From assembly GCA_003215935.1 (NCBI GenBank), contig QCJQ01000002.1, positions 28,500 to 92,499 of the forward strand: 64,000 nucleotides of DNA, in the 5' to 3' direction. Within the stretch, counting starts at the first letter, position 1. Each line of letters opens with the position of its first letter. The translations under genes were made by a program, and so were the position numbers. Below, one piece after another: positions 27,908 through 37,631 of the stretch. The notes beneath the pieces were generated by a model, which did no database searches, was not told the DNA's origin, and worked only from the letters and a program-made list of their open reading frames with translations. Source of the DNA: Prochlorococcus sp. AG-409-D09 (GTDB lineage Bacteria; Cyanobacteriota; Cyanobacteriia; PCC-6307; Cyanobiaceae).

Positions 27908-29230
27908 TTAATTTATTTTTCCTAAACCTATAAAACTATTAGCAATAAATAATATACTGAATCCACATAAGAATAGTATTCCAAACCATGACAAATATTT
28001 CATTGATTTTCTATACCTATATTCTGGTTTAACTAAAGTACTATTTAATGTTCTCATAGCCATCCAGGCAAAAAGAGGAGCAGTTAAAAAACTGCCAGTC
28101 ATTGCACCAAAAACAAAGTCTTTAACACCTATTCCGCCTGCCTTGGCAATTAATAGGGCTATTAAAGATGTGAAAATATGAATTGTCATCCAAAGTTGTA
28201 GTCTTCTACGTTCTTTAATACTTGATAACTGACCTTTATCTTTTTTTTGAATTAAACCTATAGCAGCAGATACGCCTCTTGGGTATGCATCTAAGCACGT
28301 TATTGTGGTACTGAACATCGCAGCAAATGCGGCAGGAACTATTATCCATTTAGCCCAATTTCCTATTGACTCTGTATATAAATTAATAAGGTTCTGAGCA
28401 AATTGTATACCACTAGCACCTATCATACTTATTCCACTTCCGTACATTGTATAAGCACCTAGAATTACAAAAAATAATGAAGTTATAACTGTAATTATGT
28501 ACCCTAAATTGAAATCAAATTCAGCTTCTTTAACTGTTGCTATATGATTTGATCTTTTTGAATTAGAGAATAACCAAAGCGAAGGCCATACTGTTAGTTC
28601 CACAGGTCCAGGCATCCATCCCATCAAAGGGATTAGAAAACTTAAATTCTCAATACTCCAAGGACTTGGAGTACTATTTAGCCATGTACTATTTATATCA
28701 TTCACTGGTCCTTTTAGTATTATTGAGACTACTGCTATGAAGGTTAACAAAGTTAATAATGTCACTAGAATTTTTGATATATAGTCAAGCGCTTTGTATT
28801 TACCTACTAAAAGAATTAATCCACTTATAGCTAATATTCCAATGGCTAGATCCATTGGAGGAGTTTGACTAAATATAGATATATTTGTTAATAATAAACC
28901 AGATACAAAGCTTACGGCAGCAATAGTTAAGGTACCAGTTATTAGACTAACTATTAAATAAATAGGAAGATAAAGCTTGTTTCTTGATTGAAAGCCTTCT
29001 AATAATGAAATACCTGTAACTGATGTAAATCTTGTGCCAGCAAGTAGAAAGGGATATTTAACAAGATTTGTAATGAGAATTAATCCTATAAGTGCAAAAC
29101 CAAACCTCGCACCAGCGGTAGTTGAAGACATCAGGTGAGAGCCTCCAATGCATGCTCCAGCAAGCAATATTCCAGGTCCAACACTTTTTTTTAAGCTAGA
29201 AATAAATTGAGAGGTGGAGGATGCTCCCAT
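27908..29230 (-). CDS. NRAMP-superfamily transporter (divergent)
   Basis: VGPGILLAGACIGGSHLMSSTTAGARFG and overall NRAMP-like hydropathy; ITCLDAYPRGVSA. Confidence 0.75.
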   Translation of the reverse strand: MGASSTSQFISSLKKSVGPGILLAGACIGGSHLMSSTTAGARFGFALIGLILITNLVKYPFLLAGTRFTSVTGISLLEGFQSRNKLYLPIYLIVSLITGTLTIAAVSFVSGLLLTNISIFSQTPPMDLAIGILAISGLILLVGKYKALDYISKILVTLLTLLTFIAVVSIILKGPVNDINSTWLNSTPSPWSIENLSFLIPLMGWMPGPVELTVWPSLWLFSNSKRSNHIATVKEAEFDFNLGYIITVITSLFFVILGAYTMYGSGISMIGASGIQFAQNLINLYTESIGNWAKWIIVPAAFAAMFSTTITCLDAYPRGVSAAIGLIQKKDKGQLSSIKERRRLQLWMTIHIFTSLIALLIAKAGGIGVKDFVFGAMTGSFLTAPLFAWMAMRTLNSTLVKPEYRYRKSMKYLSWFGILFLCGFSILFIANSFIGLGKIN

Positions 29231-29532
29231 GAATTAAAATTAAACTAAATACATCATGGCAATTAGATAAATATTTGCACTTCTAATAAACAAAGATTAA
29301 TTATTATCTTCCTGAATCTCCTATCATTCCTATTTTTTATGTGGAAATGTTCTAAATCCTAAATCTAATATCTCGACAAAGTTTTAGATCTAAAATAAAT
29401 CACAGAATAATTTTTTCCATAGAAATCATACTAAGTGGATATGCTCCAGTTTTTTCACTCATGACAAAGTATCTATTTCATGTAAAAGTATAAGTATATT
29501 TTTAAATTTAGAGTTGCTCTCACGTAACTATT

Positions 29533-29673
29533 ATGAGTAAAACAAAATCGTATCAATATTATAGTTGTAAAATACCTAGAAGGGCTGAAGCTATTGAAGC
29601 TCTTTACTGTTTAGTATGGATGAAAAATAAGAAAGACATACCTAATTGGGTTTTAGAAGAATTAAAACGTTAG
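29533..29673 (+). CDS. Small hypothetical protein (46 aa)
   Basis: Manual translation MSKTKSYQYYSCKIPRRAEAIEALYCLVWMKNKKDIPNWVLEELKR*. Confidence 0.45.
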   Translation: MSKTKSYQYYSCKIPRRAEAIEALYCLVWMKNKKDIPNWVLEELKR

Positions 29674-29705
29674 ACTTTATCTGTTAAGTTTATTTAGCGG
29701 TATAT

Positions 29706-29951
29706 TTATTGTTTTAGTAATTCAATACATTTTTCTATAGAGAGATTTTTTTTCTTCTGTTTAGCAATACAATCATCGATTTTTTGTAATTCAGTTTTTC
29801 TCATTTTTTTCAACGGCTCCTTAATTTGAATTTTATCGATTTGTTTTATTTGAGAATTGCTTTCTTCTTCTTTTAGACCTTCAGATCCTTCTTTTTGGGG
29901 ACAGGCTGTTAGTAAACTCATTAAAATCGTTAGGTATAGCAATTTTTTCAT
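29706..29951 (-). CDS. Putative small lipoprotein
   Basis: Signal peptide with lipobox SLLTAC followed by charged region. Confidence 0.65.
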   Translation of the reverse strand: MKKLLYLTILMSLLTACPQKEGSEGLKEEESNSQIKQIDKIQIKEPLKKMRKTELQKIDDCIAKQKKKNLSIEKCIELLKQ

Positions 29952-30363
29952 ATTTGAAGATAAAATTTGATAATTAATTATAAGTTAATATCAAGCCTAA
30001 TAATGCTTTTGGATATATTTCAACTTATTTACAAGATCAAATTATGGCCAATTTTGTTTTTGTAGAATAAATCACCTAATAAAATTATATATATATTAAC
30101 GTCGATTTTCTGAATTATAGAATCTTCAATTTTGTAAATATAGATTTGCAACTTCTTAGAACTGTTATTAGATCTGCTTATCAATGACTTTAGTTTTTTT
30201 TATTAAGGTATGATTTTAATCCTATTAACAGATTTCAATCTAGATCCAAATTTGAGAAAAGAAGCGTATTCCATAGGCATAGTAATTTCCACATTTAAAG
30301 TCAATACACGCACTTTATTAGAAAATCAGTTAGTTTCTTTTTACCTGTGAGTACAAGGTTCAA

Positions 30364-30480
30364 ATGACTCAACGAATTTCCGTTGCACTTAATTCAATTC
30401 CAACTTGTAGTAGGGATTTACTTGAATTTATATTTTTTTGTGCAGTAGGTTTTACCGCTGGCTCCTTAGGGTTGATATAG
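30364..30480 (+). CDS. Putative small membrane peptide (38 aa)
   Basis: Manual translation MTQRISVALNSIPTCSRDLLEFIFFCAVGFTAGSLGLI*. Confidence 0.4.
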   Translation: MTQRISVALNSIPTCSRDLLEFIFFCAVGFTAGSLGLI

Positions 30481-30641
30481 ATCTAACAAATTAATAATTT
30501 TTTTCAGCTTTGGTAAGAATTATATTTTCCTGACTTGATATAATTAAAACAAATTTATTTTAATTTTTTATGTTGAGTTTATAGTATATATAATCATATT
30601 AGTATAAAATTATCAATAATTAATAGCAGTATAATAATATT

Positions 30642-30839
30642 ATGTTTTATATAATGAGAAAAATTTTTAATTATATAGATATTTTTAATAGAATTTTAAG
30701 CTTAGATTTCTTGCCTAAAATAGTCGGATATTTCTTTGACATTATATTATTATTTTTAATTGTATATTACTTTGATACCTTTAAGGAAATTTTATTAATG
30801 TCTTTATTACTTATTTTACTATGGAATAAAACAAGATAA
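30642..30839 (+). CDS. Small hypothetical membrane protein
   Basis: 65-aa hydrophobic ORF. Confidence 0.4.
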   Translation: MFYIMRKIFNYIDIFNRILSLDFLPKIVGYFFDIILLFLIVYYFDTFKEILLMSLLLILLWNKTR

Positions 30840-30923
30840 CAATCTCAAAATCTTAATATTTTATTCTTTTTTTATTGCTGATAGTTTGTAGCCAATTTAA
30901 ATTTTTTTGCTAATAATATATTA

Positions 30924-30981
30924 GAGGATGAGTTAATAAAGTAAGCTTCCCCAACAGTAGCTTAATCATCCTCACCTTTTT
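30924..30981 (+). ncRNA. Candidate small RNA or terminator hairpin
   Basis: GAGGATGA/TCATCCTC (8 bp) with inner TAAGC/GCTTA, followed by ACCTTTTT. Confidence 0.4.
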
Positions 30982-31248
30982 AAAAATATAATTTAAATCG
31001 CTTTATATAGAGAATACTATTACTCTAGATTATTAATATCTCGCAAGAATTGATTGCCATGAGTTCAGTAAGAAATAGCTTGAATATAAGAAAATAGCTA
31101 AATATAGCCAATTGAGCCAAGGAGGTCTCTTTTCTTTGGACATGGTGAATTTACATTTAAATCTATAATAAGCTATTTCTAAAATTTATCTCGTTTTCTT
31201 ATAAAAGCTATTTTTTATCTAAAATGCAATTTGCTAATATCTATAATG

Positions 31249-31300
31249 TATATAATTACTTATACATAAACTTATAGGTTTATGTATAAGTAATTATATA
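31249..31300. repeat. Perfect 23-bp-arm palindrome
   Basis: TATATAATTACTTATACATAAAC-TTATAG-GTTTATGTATAAGTAATTATATA. Confidence 0.9.
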
Positions 31301-31346
31301 TTTATTGGTTACTCTATAATAAATATCATTATATTTTAATGATCAA

Positions 31347-31604
31347 TTAATTATATTGATTTTTCATGCCACAGGCTAATGTTGCTTCTTTTAGATCCAT
31401 TTGACCTGAATTCCATTTCTCATATACGCATGATGAATATGGATTGCTTGGGTTTTTACTGTCATTTTTGGAGCCTATCAATGTTCTAAGATATTTTGCT
31501 TTTGCGTCTAAATATTCTTTTTTGGAAGTCCAATAAATAGTTTCTGCTATAGCTATAAAGCCAATAAGAAAGAGAGATATAACTAAGAGATTAAAAATTA
31601 ACAT
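31347..31604 (-). CDS. Hypothetical membrane-anchored protein
   Basis: N-terminal TM; conserved-looking C-terminal YSSCVYEKWNSGQMDLKEATLACG. Confidence 0.6.
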   Translation of the reverse strand: MLIFNLLVISLFLIGFIAIAETIYWTSKKEYLDAKAKYLRTLIGSKNDSKNPSNPYSSCVYEKWNSGQMDLKEATLACGMKNQYN

Positions 31605-31739
31605 CTTTTTACGGTGATAATTATATTAGGTCACTTTCTTGTCTATGGTCACTTGTATATTATACTCATTTTATTTTAATCACATTCCCACCTATTCTTA
31701 AGTATTTTTACTGTATATGTTTTTTCAGGGTATTTTATA

Positions 31740-31949
31740 TTATTCAATTTTTGTATCACTTGCTGATTTGTTTTTGTATATAATTTCTGCTGGCCTTAAG
31801 CATTTATCTTCCCATATGTTTCGAGAGTTATGTGATATTAGTCTCCGTTTTTTTGAATTATATATTAAAGTTTGCAAATCTCTAATGCCATTTGATAAAT
31901 CTTTTACTATATATTCAATTTCAATATTGAGTATTTGGCCCCTATTCAT
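31740..31949 (-). CDS. Hypothetical protein (antisense ORF at 31717..31956 also open)
   Basis: More protein-like composition than the antisense ORF. Confidence 0.3.
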   Translation of the reverse strand: MNRGQILNIEIEYIVKDLSNGIRDLQTLIYNSKKRRLISHNSRNIWEDKCLRPAEIIYKNKSASDTKIE

Positions 31950-32169
31950 TTACTAGCATATGTACTTATGTAAGTATTTTACCATGCATTTACTTTAAAT
32001 GTTTTTTGCTAATATCTATATTTTAAAATTTCATTTCATTAGTTCTCTTTTTCTTATTTAAAAGTATGTCTTAAATTAAATTACATGTTAAATTATTTGG
32101 TATCTAATATGAGTGGTTTATTGTTATAAAAATAAAGATTAATGCATTTTATTTATATATTTAATTTCT

Positions 32170-32358
32170 TCATTTAAAGACTATCTTTATTCCAATAAAT
32201 TTCTTTAGCTTCTTAGGAATCCTTGCTTTCTTGGAAAACTCATCTAATTGGATCTCTACTTGCTTGTTTATTAAATACTTAAGGTATTCAACTAGTTTCC
32301 ATGTGGTAATAATAGATATTATTGCGAAGAATATATAAATATAATATAGATAGTTCAT
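32170..32358 (-). CDS. Small membrane protein
   Basis: 62-aa ORF with N-terminal TM. Confidence 0.45.
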   Translation of the reverse strand: MNYLYYIYIFFAIISIITTWKLVEYLKYLINKQVEIQLDEFSKKARIPKKLKKFIGIKIVFK

Positions 32359-32402
32359 TTTATTTACTAAATAAATTCATAAGTATAACCTTAAGTTTTA
32401 AA

Positions 32403-32861
32403 CTACTTTTGGCCTATTTCATTTAGTACCTTGAGTGCTTCATTTACATGGGCTGGTCCATTAATTAAATCATTAAAGATATGACGAATCATACCTTTTT
32501 GGTCAATAATATAAGTCACTCGTCCATCTAAAATCCCTAGTACCTTTGGTACTCCAAAGGTTACTCTTAATTTATTATTCCCGTCACTTAATATTGGAAA
32601 AGGAAGTTTATTTTTTTTTGCAAATGCCTGGTGACTTTTTTGATCGTCACCGCTTACACCCCAAACTTCTGCTCCAAATATTTTAAATAAATCATATTTA
32701 TCCCTAAACCCGCATACTTCTGCTGTACATCCAGGTGTGTCGTCCTTAGGATAAAAAAATAATATTAATGGTTTACCTTTCAGTAACTTGCTTTTTCTTA
32801 GATGACCGTCTTGATCATATAACTCTATATTTGGTATAAGATCACCAATTTTCAACCCCAT
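32403..32861 (-). CDS. bcp: Thioredoxin-dependent thiol peroxidase (Bcp/PrxQ)
   Basis: FFYPKDDTPGCTAEVCGFRD signature. Confidence 0.93.
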   Translation of the reverse strand: MGLKIGDLIPNIELYDQDGHLRKSKLLKGKPLILFFYPKDDTPGCTAEVCGFRDKYDLFKIFGAEVWGVSGDDQKSHQAFAKKNKLPFPILSDGNNKLRVTFGVPKVLGILDGRVTYIIDQKGMIRHIFNDLINGPAHVNEALKVLNEIGQK

Positions 32862-32975
32862 TGAACTTTAAGTATTTGTTTCCATTATATCTGCTTTTCT
32901 CTAAAGCGTGGTTTTATTCTTAGAAAATATTTTAGTAACTATTAAAAAGTATATACATCCAATTTAGTTGAAAAT

Positions 32976-33302
32976 TTAACAAAAATCCCTAAGTTCTTTC
33001 CATTTATTAAGTCCTGCTTCTAGGTTAGAAATATCTTGTGTTGATTCACTTAATTTAAATGCTTTGATTAATGATTGTGTAGCTTCAACGCCCTGCTTGC
33101 CAGCTTCTCTTTGTTTTACGCAACCCTCAAGTGCATCTCCTTCCTTTAATGCAGCTTCTGCTTCTTTAAGTGAATCACTGGCTAATTCTATTTTTAAATT
33201 CCATTCGTTCATTAACTTATCATATTCACTTCCCGCTATAACTTTATCTATACTAGTAAAAATAATTGATATAAATAACATCATCCCGATCAAGTAATTC
33301 AT
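32976..33302 (-). CDS. Secreted hypothetical protein
   Basis: Signal peptide followed by helical region with two Cys. Confidence 0.55.
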   Translation of the reverse strand: MNYLIGMMLFISIIFTSIDKVIAGSEYDKLMNEWNLKIELASDSLKEAEAALKEGDALEGCVKQREAGKQGVEATQSLIKAFKLSESTQDISNLEAGLNKWKELRDFC

Positions 33303-33538
33303 CTTTACTAAACTTTTTTTAATTTAATTTTATTATAGCTATTTATCTCTCTAGTAGCTATAATTTAAAATGAGAAATAACTAATTAATATTTATTGCAT
33401 CTCTACAGATTAATATTAAACAATTTTTTTAAGCAATAAATATAGGTTGGCAATCATTGTTACTAAAATAAACCTTTAATTTAAAAAGCACATAAAATAT
33501 TGAATTATTTTTATTATGAATAATAATGAAAGAATTAA

Positions 33539-34132
33539 TTGTCTAATAAATCTGTGAAAAGCTTCATAAAAAGAATACTTAAAAAATCCAAGCTAATCAA
33601 AATATATGACCGGATAAAGTATGGTATTCGAACTAAACCAGTTATTTGTAAGTCCTTCAAGGCTTTTGATGTTAAGAATGGTTTTATAAAATGTGAATGG
33701 TCACCTTTGCTTAATTTACCAGTTAGAGCTTCTAAGCTTATTAGATACTATCTAGCAATTAGGGTTTATCAATGTGATGATGAAGATATTCCTTTGCATT
33801 TATTAAAAGAAACTGAGATAAGTAATAGGCTGAATTATTATTTTCTTCCAATTCCTTTATACTCCTCTAATATTAAAATCGAGCTTGGCTATACGTATAA
33901 ATCATCAGAATGGATAACTTTAGGTTTTGTTTCTATCCGCACTACTTCAATTAATATTAATAAATATTTTATTGAACCTGTTGCCGATTGGTTTTTTAAC
34001 AATATTGACTCACCTAGTGATAAATCACAGCATGAAACTATTTATCAAATGTCTTTGATTAACACTTTTGGTGCTTCTGAAAATTATATAAAGGGTAGGT
34101 TTAATGATTCTGGATCTTCTCATAATAAATAG
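33539..34132 (+). CDS. Hypothetical protein (DUF4912-like possible)
   Basis: 197 aa; NLPVRASKLIRYYLAIRVYQCDDEDIP...WITLGFVSIRTTSI. Confidence 0.55.
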   Translation: MSNKSVKSFIKRILKKSKLIKIYDRIKYGIRTKPVICKSFKAFDVKNGFIKCEWSPLLNLPVRASKLIRYYLAIRVYQCDDEDIPLHLLKETEISNRLNYYFLPIPLYSSNIKIELGYTYKSSEWITLGFVSIRTTSININKYFIEPVADWFFNNIDSPSDKSQHETIYQMSLINTFGASENYIKGRFNDSGSSHNK

Positions 34133-34180
34133 TTGAGGGATTTAAATTATATTAGTTAAATAATCAATTAATTATTATTA

Positions 34181-34324
34181 TTAGCTTTTAATGCCTTGAT
34201 ATACTGGCTGCATCATCCCTCCTCCTTGATCATCATCATCTTCACTATCATCTGAAAGGAGAAGATATGCAAATATAAATGCAATTACAGAGTAGATTAG
34301 AATTGGTTGATCGAATTCAGTCAA
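34181..34324 (-). CDS. Small membrane protein, TTG start (47 aa)
   Basis: (M)TEFDQPILIYSVIAFIFAYLLLSDDSEDDDDQGGGMMQPVYQGIKS*. Confidence 0.55.
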   Translation of the reverse strand: MTEFDQPILIYSVIAFIFAYLLLSDDSEDDDDQGGGMMQPVYQGIKS

Positions 34325-34427
34325 AACATTTTTTAGATTCAAATGACCTTACACGATTTTTTGTGATTCATGGTGATTTTTCATACCAATCAATATATAA
34401 GTAGTAAAATCTCGAAGCTTTATTCAT

Positions 34428-34610
34428 ATGGCTGAGAAAGATCTTCAACTTTTCCTTCAAAAGGTGGCCCAACTGAACGAGCTTGTTGATTCTCTCAATG
34501 AGATTGACGGTAGAAGAGAGAAGCTTTCGCAATGCTGCACTCATGAAGAGGTTGTCCTTTTAGCTAAGCATTGGGGCTTTGATATTGGTCGTCGTTGGGG
34601 AGAGAAATAG
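34428..34610 (+). CDS. Nif11-domain-like small protein, second copy
   Basis: DLQLFLQKVAQLNELVDSLNEIDGRREKLSQCCTHEEVVLLAKHWGFDIG. Confidence 0.7.
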   Translation: MAEKDLQLFLQKVAQLNELVDSLNEIDGRREKLSQCCTHEEVVLLAKHWGFDIGRRWGEK

Positions 34611-34790
34611 TTTTATATCCATTTTGTCGTTAATGAAAAACGGACTATTAAACTGATTAAGTTATTTATACTTTAATAATCTGCTTTCAATTTTTAAATT
34701 ATTTCCCTAATGAATGATAATTTTATATATCGCACTTAACAGTATTAGATTATAATAATAAAGAATAAAAATAATCTTTTACAATTCTCA

Positions 34791-35135
34791 TTGCTTCTTA
34801 TGTCAAATTCTTGGGATGCTTACTACAATCGCTATTCTGATTGGGATGAATCTCATATTTTTAATGTAAAGATAAAATTAGAGTATGAAAAAGAGTTGCT
34901 GGAACTTGGTTATTCTTCTTTTAAACAAGTTGATATTAATGATTTTATTCCGAATAACAATTATTCAAGGAATATCTCTGAAAAAGGAAAATACATTAAG
35001 AATGACAAATCACTTGAACTGTCATTTGAGGCCCCTTACGATTGGTCTATTGATTCTGATTGGGAAGATAAAGCACTCGAACTTTTAAATATAAAAGATG
35101 AATGGGTTATTGATTCTATGGTGGAAGACGACTAG
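34791..35135 (+). CDS. Hypothetical acidic protein
   Basis: 114-aa ORF; second frame ORF 34885..35088 spurious. Confidence 0.6.
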   Translation: MLLMSNSWDAYYNRYSDWDESHIFNVKIKLEYEKELLELGYSSFKQVDINDFIPNNNYSRNISEKGKYIKNDKSLELSFEAPYDWSIDSDWEDKALELLNIKDEWVIDSMVEDD

Positions 35136-35172
35136 AAGTTAGTAAAATATGTGTATTAATAAATATTTAATG

Positions 35173-35427
35173 TTAAGAGTAAAATATTAGCAGCATTCCA
35201 TTCTCTGTTTGATGGAATTCCTTTTCTTCTCTGCTAAGATCTATAGAAATTTCAAGACCTTCAGTAATTGCTACTTCATATATTGGGTTTAATTGTTTTT
35301 TATTTCTATTTAAAGCTGCAATTCCTATTGGAGTAGTTAGCCAGATAAAATTTTTAGTTTCTCCAATAGGAGATTGGTTAAGTGAATCCTTTAAAAGGCT
35401 TGATATATCTGAATTTTCTTCTTTCAT
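35173..35427 (-). CDS. Hypothetical protein
   Basis: 84-aa ORF. Confidence 0.5.
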   Translation of the reverse strand: MKEENSDISSLLKDSLNQSPIGETKNFIWLTTPIGIAALNRNKKQLNPIYEVAITEGLEISIDLSREEKEFHQTENGMLLIFYS

Positions 35428-35652
35428 GGATTTAAAATTAGTTAATTAATTAAAAAATTTATTTTAATAAATAAAAGTATATTAATACTATTAATTGATT
35501 AGAAGATTTTCATCTTTCATGAGGGATTCAATATATATATTATTCGTTGGGTATAGCAATAGTTATGAATCTGTCCTGGATTCAGAACGAAATCAATTTT
35601 TCTAATCTGATTAAAACCTGAAAAGTATAATATAGTTAGTGGCTTGTAATTA

Positions 35653-35898
35653 ATGGGTTCTAAGAGAGAAAAGTATCCCGAAAGATGTCCTTGGGATAAA
35701 GGCCCTACTCAAAAAATGTCAGATAGAGATGAGTGGATTCTTAGTTGTGGGTCTGAATTCGTTAGATTTAGTCGCAACAAACTTGATCAGCACCACTTTC
35801 ATGTTTTTATGAAAGACAGTGAAGAACAAATGTTAGCTTTTAGGGCGAGGCTTCTATATCAAAAGCTTTTAGATAAAGGCTATAAACTTGAAGAATAA
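35653..35898 (+). CDS. Conserved-looking hypothetical protein
   Basis: 81-aa ORF. Confidence 0.6.
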   Translation: MGSKREKYPERCPWDKGPTQKMSDRDEWILSCGSEFVRFSRNKLDQHHFHVFMKDSEEQMLAFRARLLYQKLLDKGYKLEE

Positions 35899-36118
35899 GA
35901 GTTGAAATAGAAATAATTTTTTTGGATTTCAATTTTTATCTAATCAACTGCTTAATTAAGGCTTGTAAACATACCTCCATATTGAAGAGAGAAAATTTCC
36001 AACTAAGTTTTCCCGTATTAAAAGATCTTTGGAATTCCATTCAAATGAACCAACTTTACAGTTAGTTGCAAATGTGTTATATTACTTTACACCTGTTACA
36101 TTCTTTAAGGTTTAAACG

Positions 36119-36226
36119 ATGACTCCTGAAGCAGAAAAATTTAACGGTTGGGCCGCAATGATTGGTTTTGTTGCTGCATTTGGAGCTTATGCAACAACCG
36201 GTCAAATTATTCCAGGGATTTTTTAA
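36119..36226 (+). CDS. hli: High-light-inducible (Hli/Scp) chlorophyll-binding-like protein (35 aa)
   Basis: MTPEAEKFNGWAAMIGFVAAFGAYATTGQIIPGIF* carries the Hli motif ExxNGxxAMxGF; missed by the track. Confidence 0.88.
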   Translation: MTPEAEKFNGWAAMIGFVAAFGAYATTGQIIPGIF

Positions 36227-36229
36227 AAG

Positions 36230-36334
36230 ATGCAACTAATATCTAAAATAAAATATAGCTCTATATTTTCAGGATTACTTGCTTTTTCTGGGACAATATT
36301 AATTGCAACTCAGTTGCAAATACTATTTATCTAA
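36230..36334 (+). CDS. 34-aa hydrophobic peptide following hli
   Basis: ATG 4 nt after the hli stop; MQLISKIKYSSIFSGLLAFSGTILIATQLQILFI*. Confidence 0.5.
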   Translation: MQLISKIKYSSIFSGLLAFSGTILIATQLQILFI

Positions 36335-36425
36335 TATATCTTATAAGTTATTTCAGAATAATTTTAAATAATTCATTTTTAAATATCTATTGTTTGACTT
36401 TTAAAGATATTCTTAATGAAACGGA

Positions 36426-36821
36426 TTATAGCTTATCATGAACTTTAATAAATTTGATTAAAATATCAATTTCTTTTTTATCTAACGATTCAAGTATTTT
36501 CATTTTATCTAACTCATTATTGTTTTTGTAGTTATTACCCTTTTTTTGCTCGTATATAATTCCCTCATCTGATATTAACTCATTTATTTCTTCTAATATT
36601 AAAGGTTCTTTTTTCTTTAAATCGATTTTGATATTAGAATTATTCAATTTATGATTATTTTTTAAATAGGGAATTGATATTCCTCTTGCTTCTAAAGCTT
36701 CTTCAACAAGTATACCTACAATTTTAGACTGACTAATATTTTGCTCGTCAGAAAGTTTTTTTATTATTTCTTGAATTTCTGGTCTTGGTAAATAACCTAT
36801 TCTTATTTTTGAAGTTGGCAT
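36426..36821 (-). CDS. Ribbon-helix-helix-like regulator
   Basis: IRIGYLPRPEIQEIIKKLSDEQNISQSKIVGILVEEAL resembles RHH/CopG N-termini. Confidence 0.45.
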   Translation of the reverse strand: MPTSKIRIGYLPRPEIQEIIKKLSDEQNISQSKIVGILVEEALEARGISIPYLKNNHKLNNSNIKIDLKKKEPLILEEINELISDEGIIYEQKKGNNYKNNNELDKMKILESLDKKEIDILIKFIKVHDKL

Positions 36822-36890
36822 TTTATATTATACGGTGTTTCATGAGTGTAGCACTATTCTTTGTTATTTAATAAGGTTTTTCTAAGTTAT

Positions 36891-37067
36891 TTATATTACC
36901 CATTCTTTTATGATCGCATTAAGCTCTTCCTTTTTGTTTTTTGCTTTTAAAAAATGAGTTCTTTGAATAGCGCTAAATGGCATATTTCCCTCTTCCCAAA
37001 AAAAACAATCAAAGTCTTTATGATAACTAAATTCGAGTGTGTGATCTTTTTTTTCTTTTTTATTCAT
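36891..37067 (-). CDS. Small hypothetical protein (58 aa)
   Basis: Manual translation MNKKEKKDHTLEFSYHKDFDCFFWEEGNMPFSAIQRTHFLKAKNKKEELNAIIKEWVI*. Confidence 0.5.
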   Translation of the reverse strand: MNKKEKKDHTLEFSYHKDFDCFFWEEGNMPFSAIQRTHFLKAKNKKEELNAIIKEWVI

Positions 37068-37291
37068 GAGCCTATGAATGTAGTTTACTGTAAGGCTTAG
37101 TTTTTGTATTATTTTTTTGACTATTTATAGATTAACCCTTTACCTGTACCTTTAGTTCAAAATAGAAAATAATTTTCAATGTTATTTATTTATAAAAATA
37201 TAGGTATGTTTTTTAGCAAATTTATTTGACAAGATAAATGATCTTATACGCCTAATAGAAATGGTATTTATTAAATTATGGACTTGTTATT

Positions 37292-37519
37292 CTAGCTGTG
37301 TTTATTTTTGTTTTTCTCAGAAGGGAATTCAGGTTTCCCCTTCTTTTTCCTTCGTCCATCACTTATTTCAAGTAACGTAGATAATTGTTCATAGACAGAC
37401 CTTAGTGATGATAATTCTGGTAAAAGCCCATCGTTTCTTAGGTCTTCATCCATGTATCTAAGCTCCTGCCTTATATAGGCAAGAATTGATTTGGCTTCAT
37501 CTCTCTTTGGGCCAGCCAT
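37292..37519 (-). CDS. Small helical protein, family 'YIRQELR', copy 1
   Basis: Paralog of 48645..48848. Confidence 0.65.
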   Translation of the reverse strand: MAGPKRDEAKSILAYIRQELRYMDEDLRNDGLLPELSSLRSVYEQLSTLLEISDGRRKKKGKPEFPSEKNKNKHS

Positions 37520-37631
37520 TTATTTTTGATTAAAATTTTGCTAACAATAGTAAAAACAAGAGCTTTTTTGTTGATTAAACTGATTTAAGCTTGATACCAA
37601 CATAATTTAATATAAAGCATATTCAGAATTC

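Noticed and set aside
30340-30375. Possible tRNA T-arm (GGTTCAAAT)
   Set aside because: No surrounding cloverleaf; the site overlaps a small ORF start. No tRNA seen anywhere in the window
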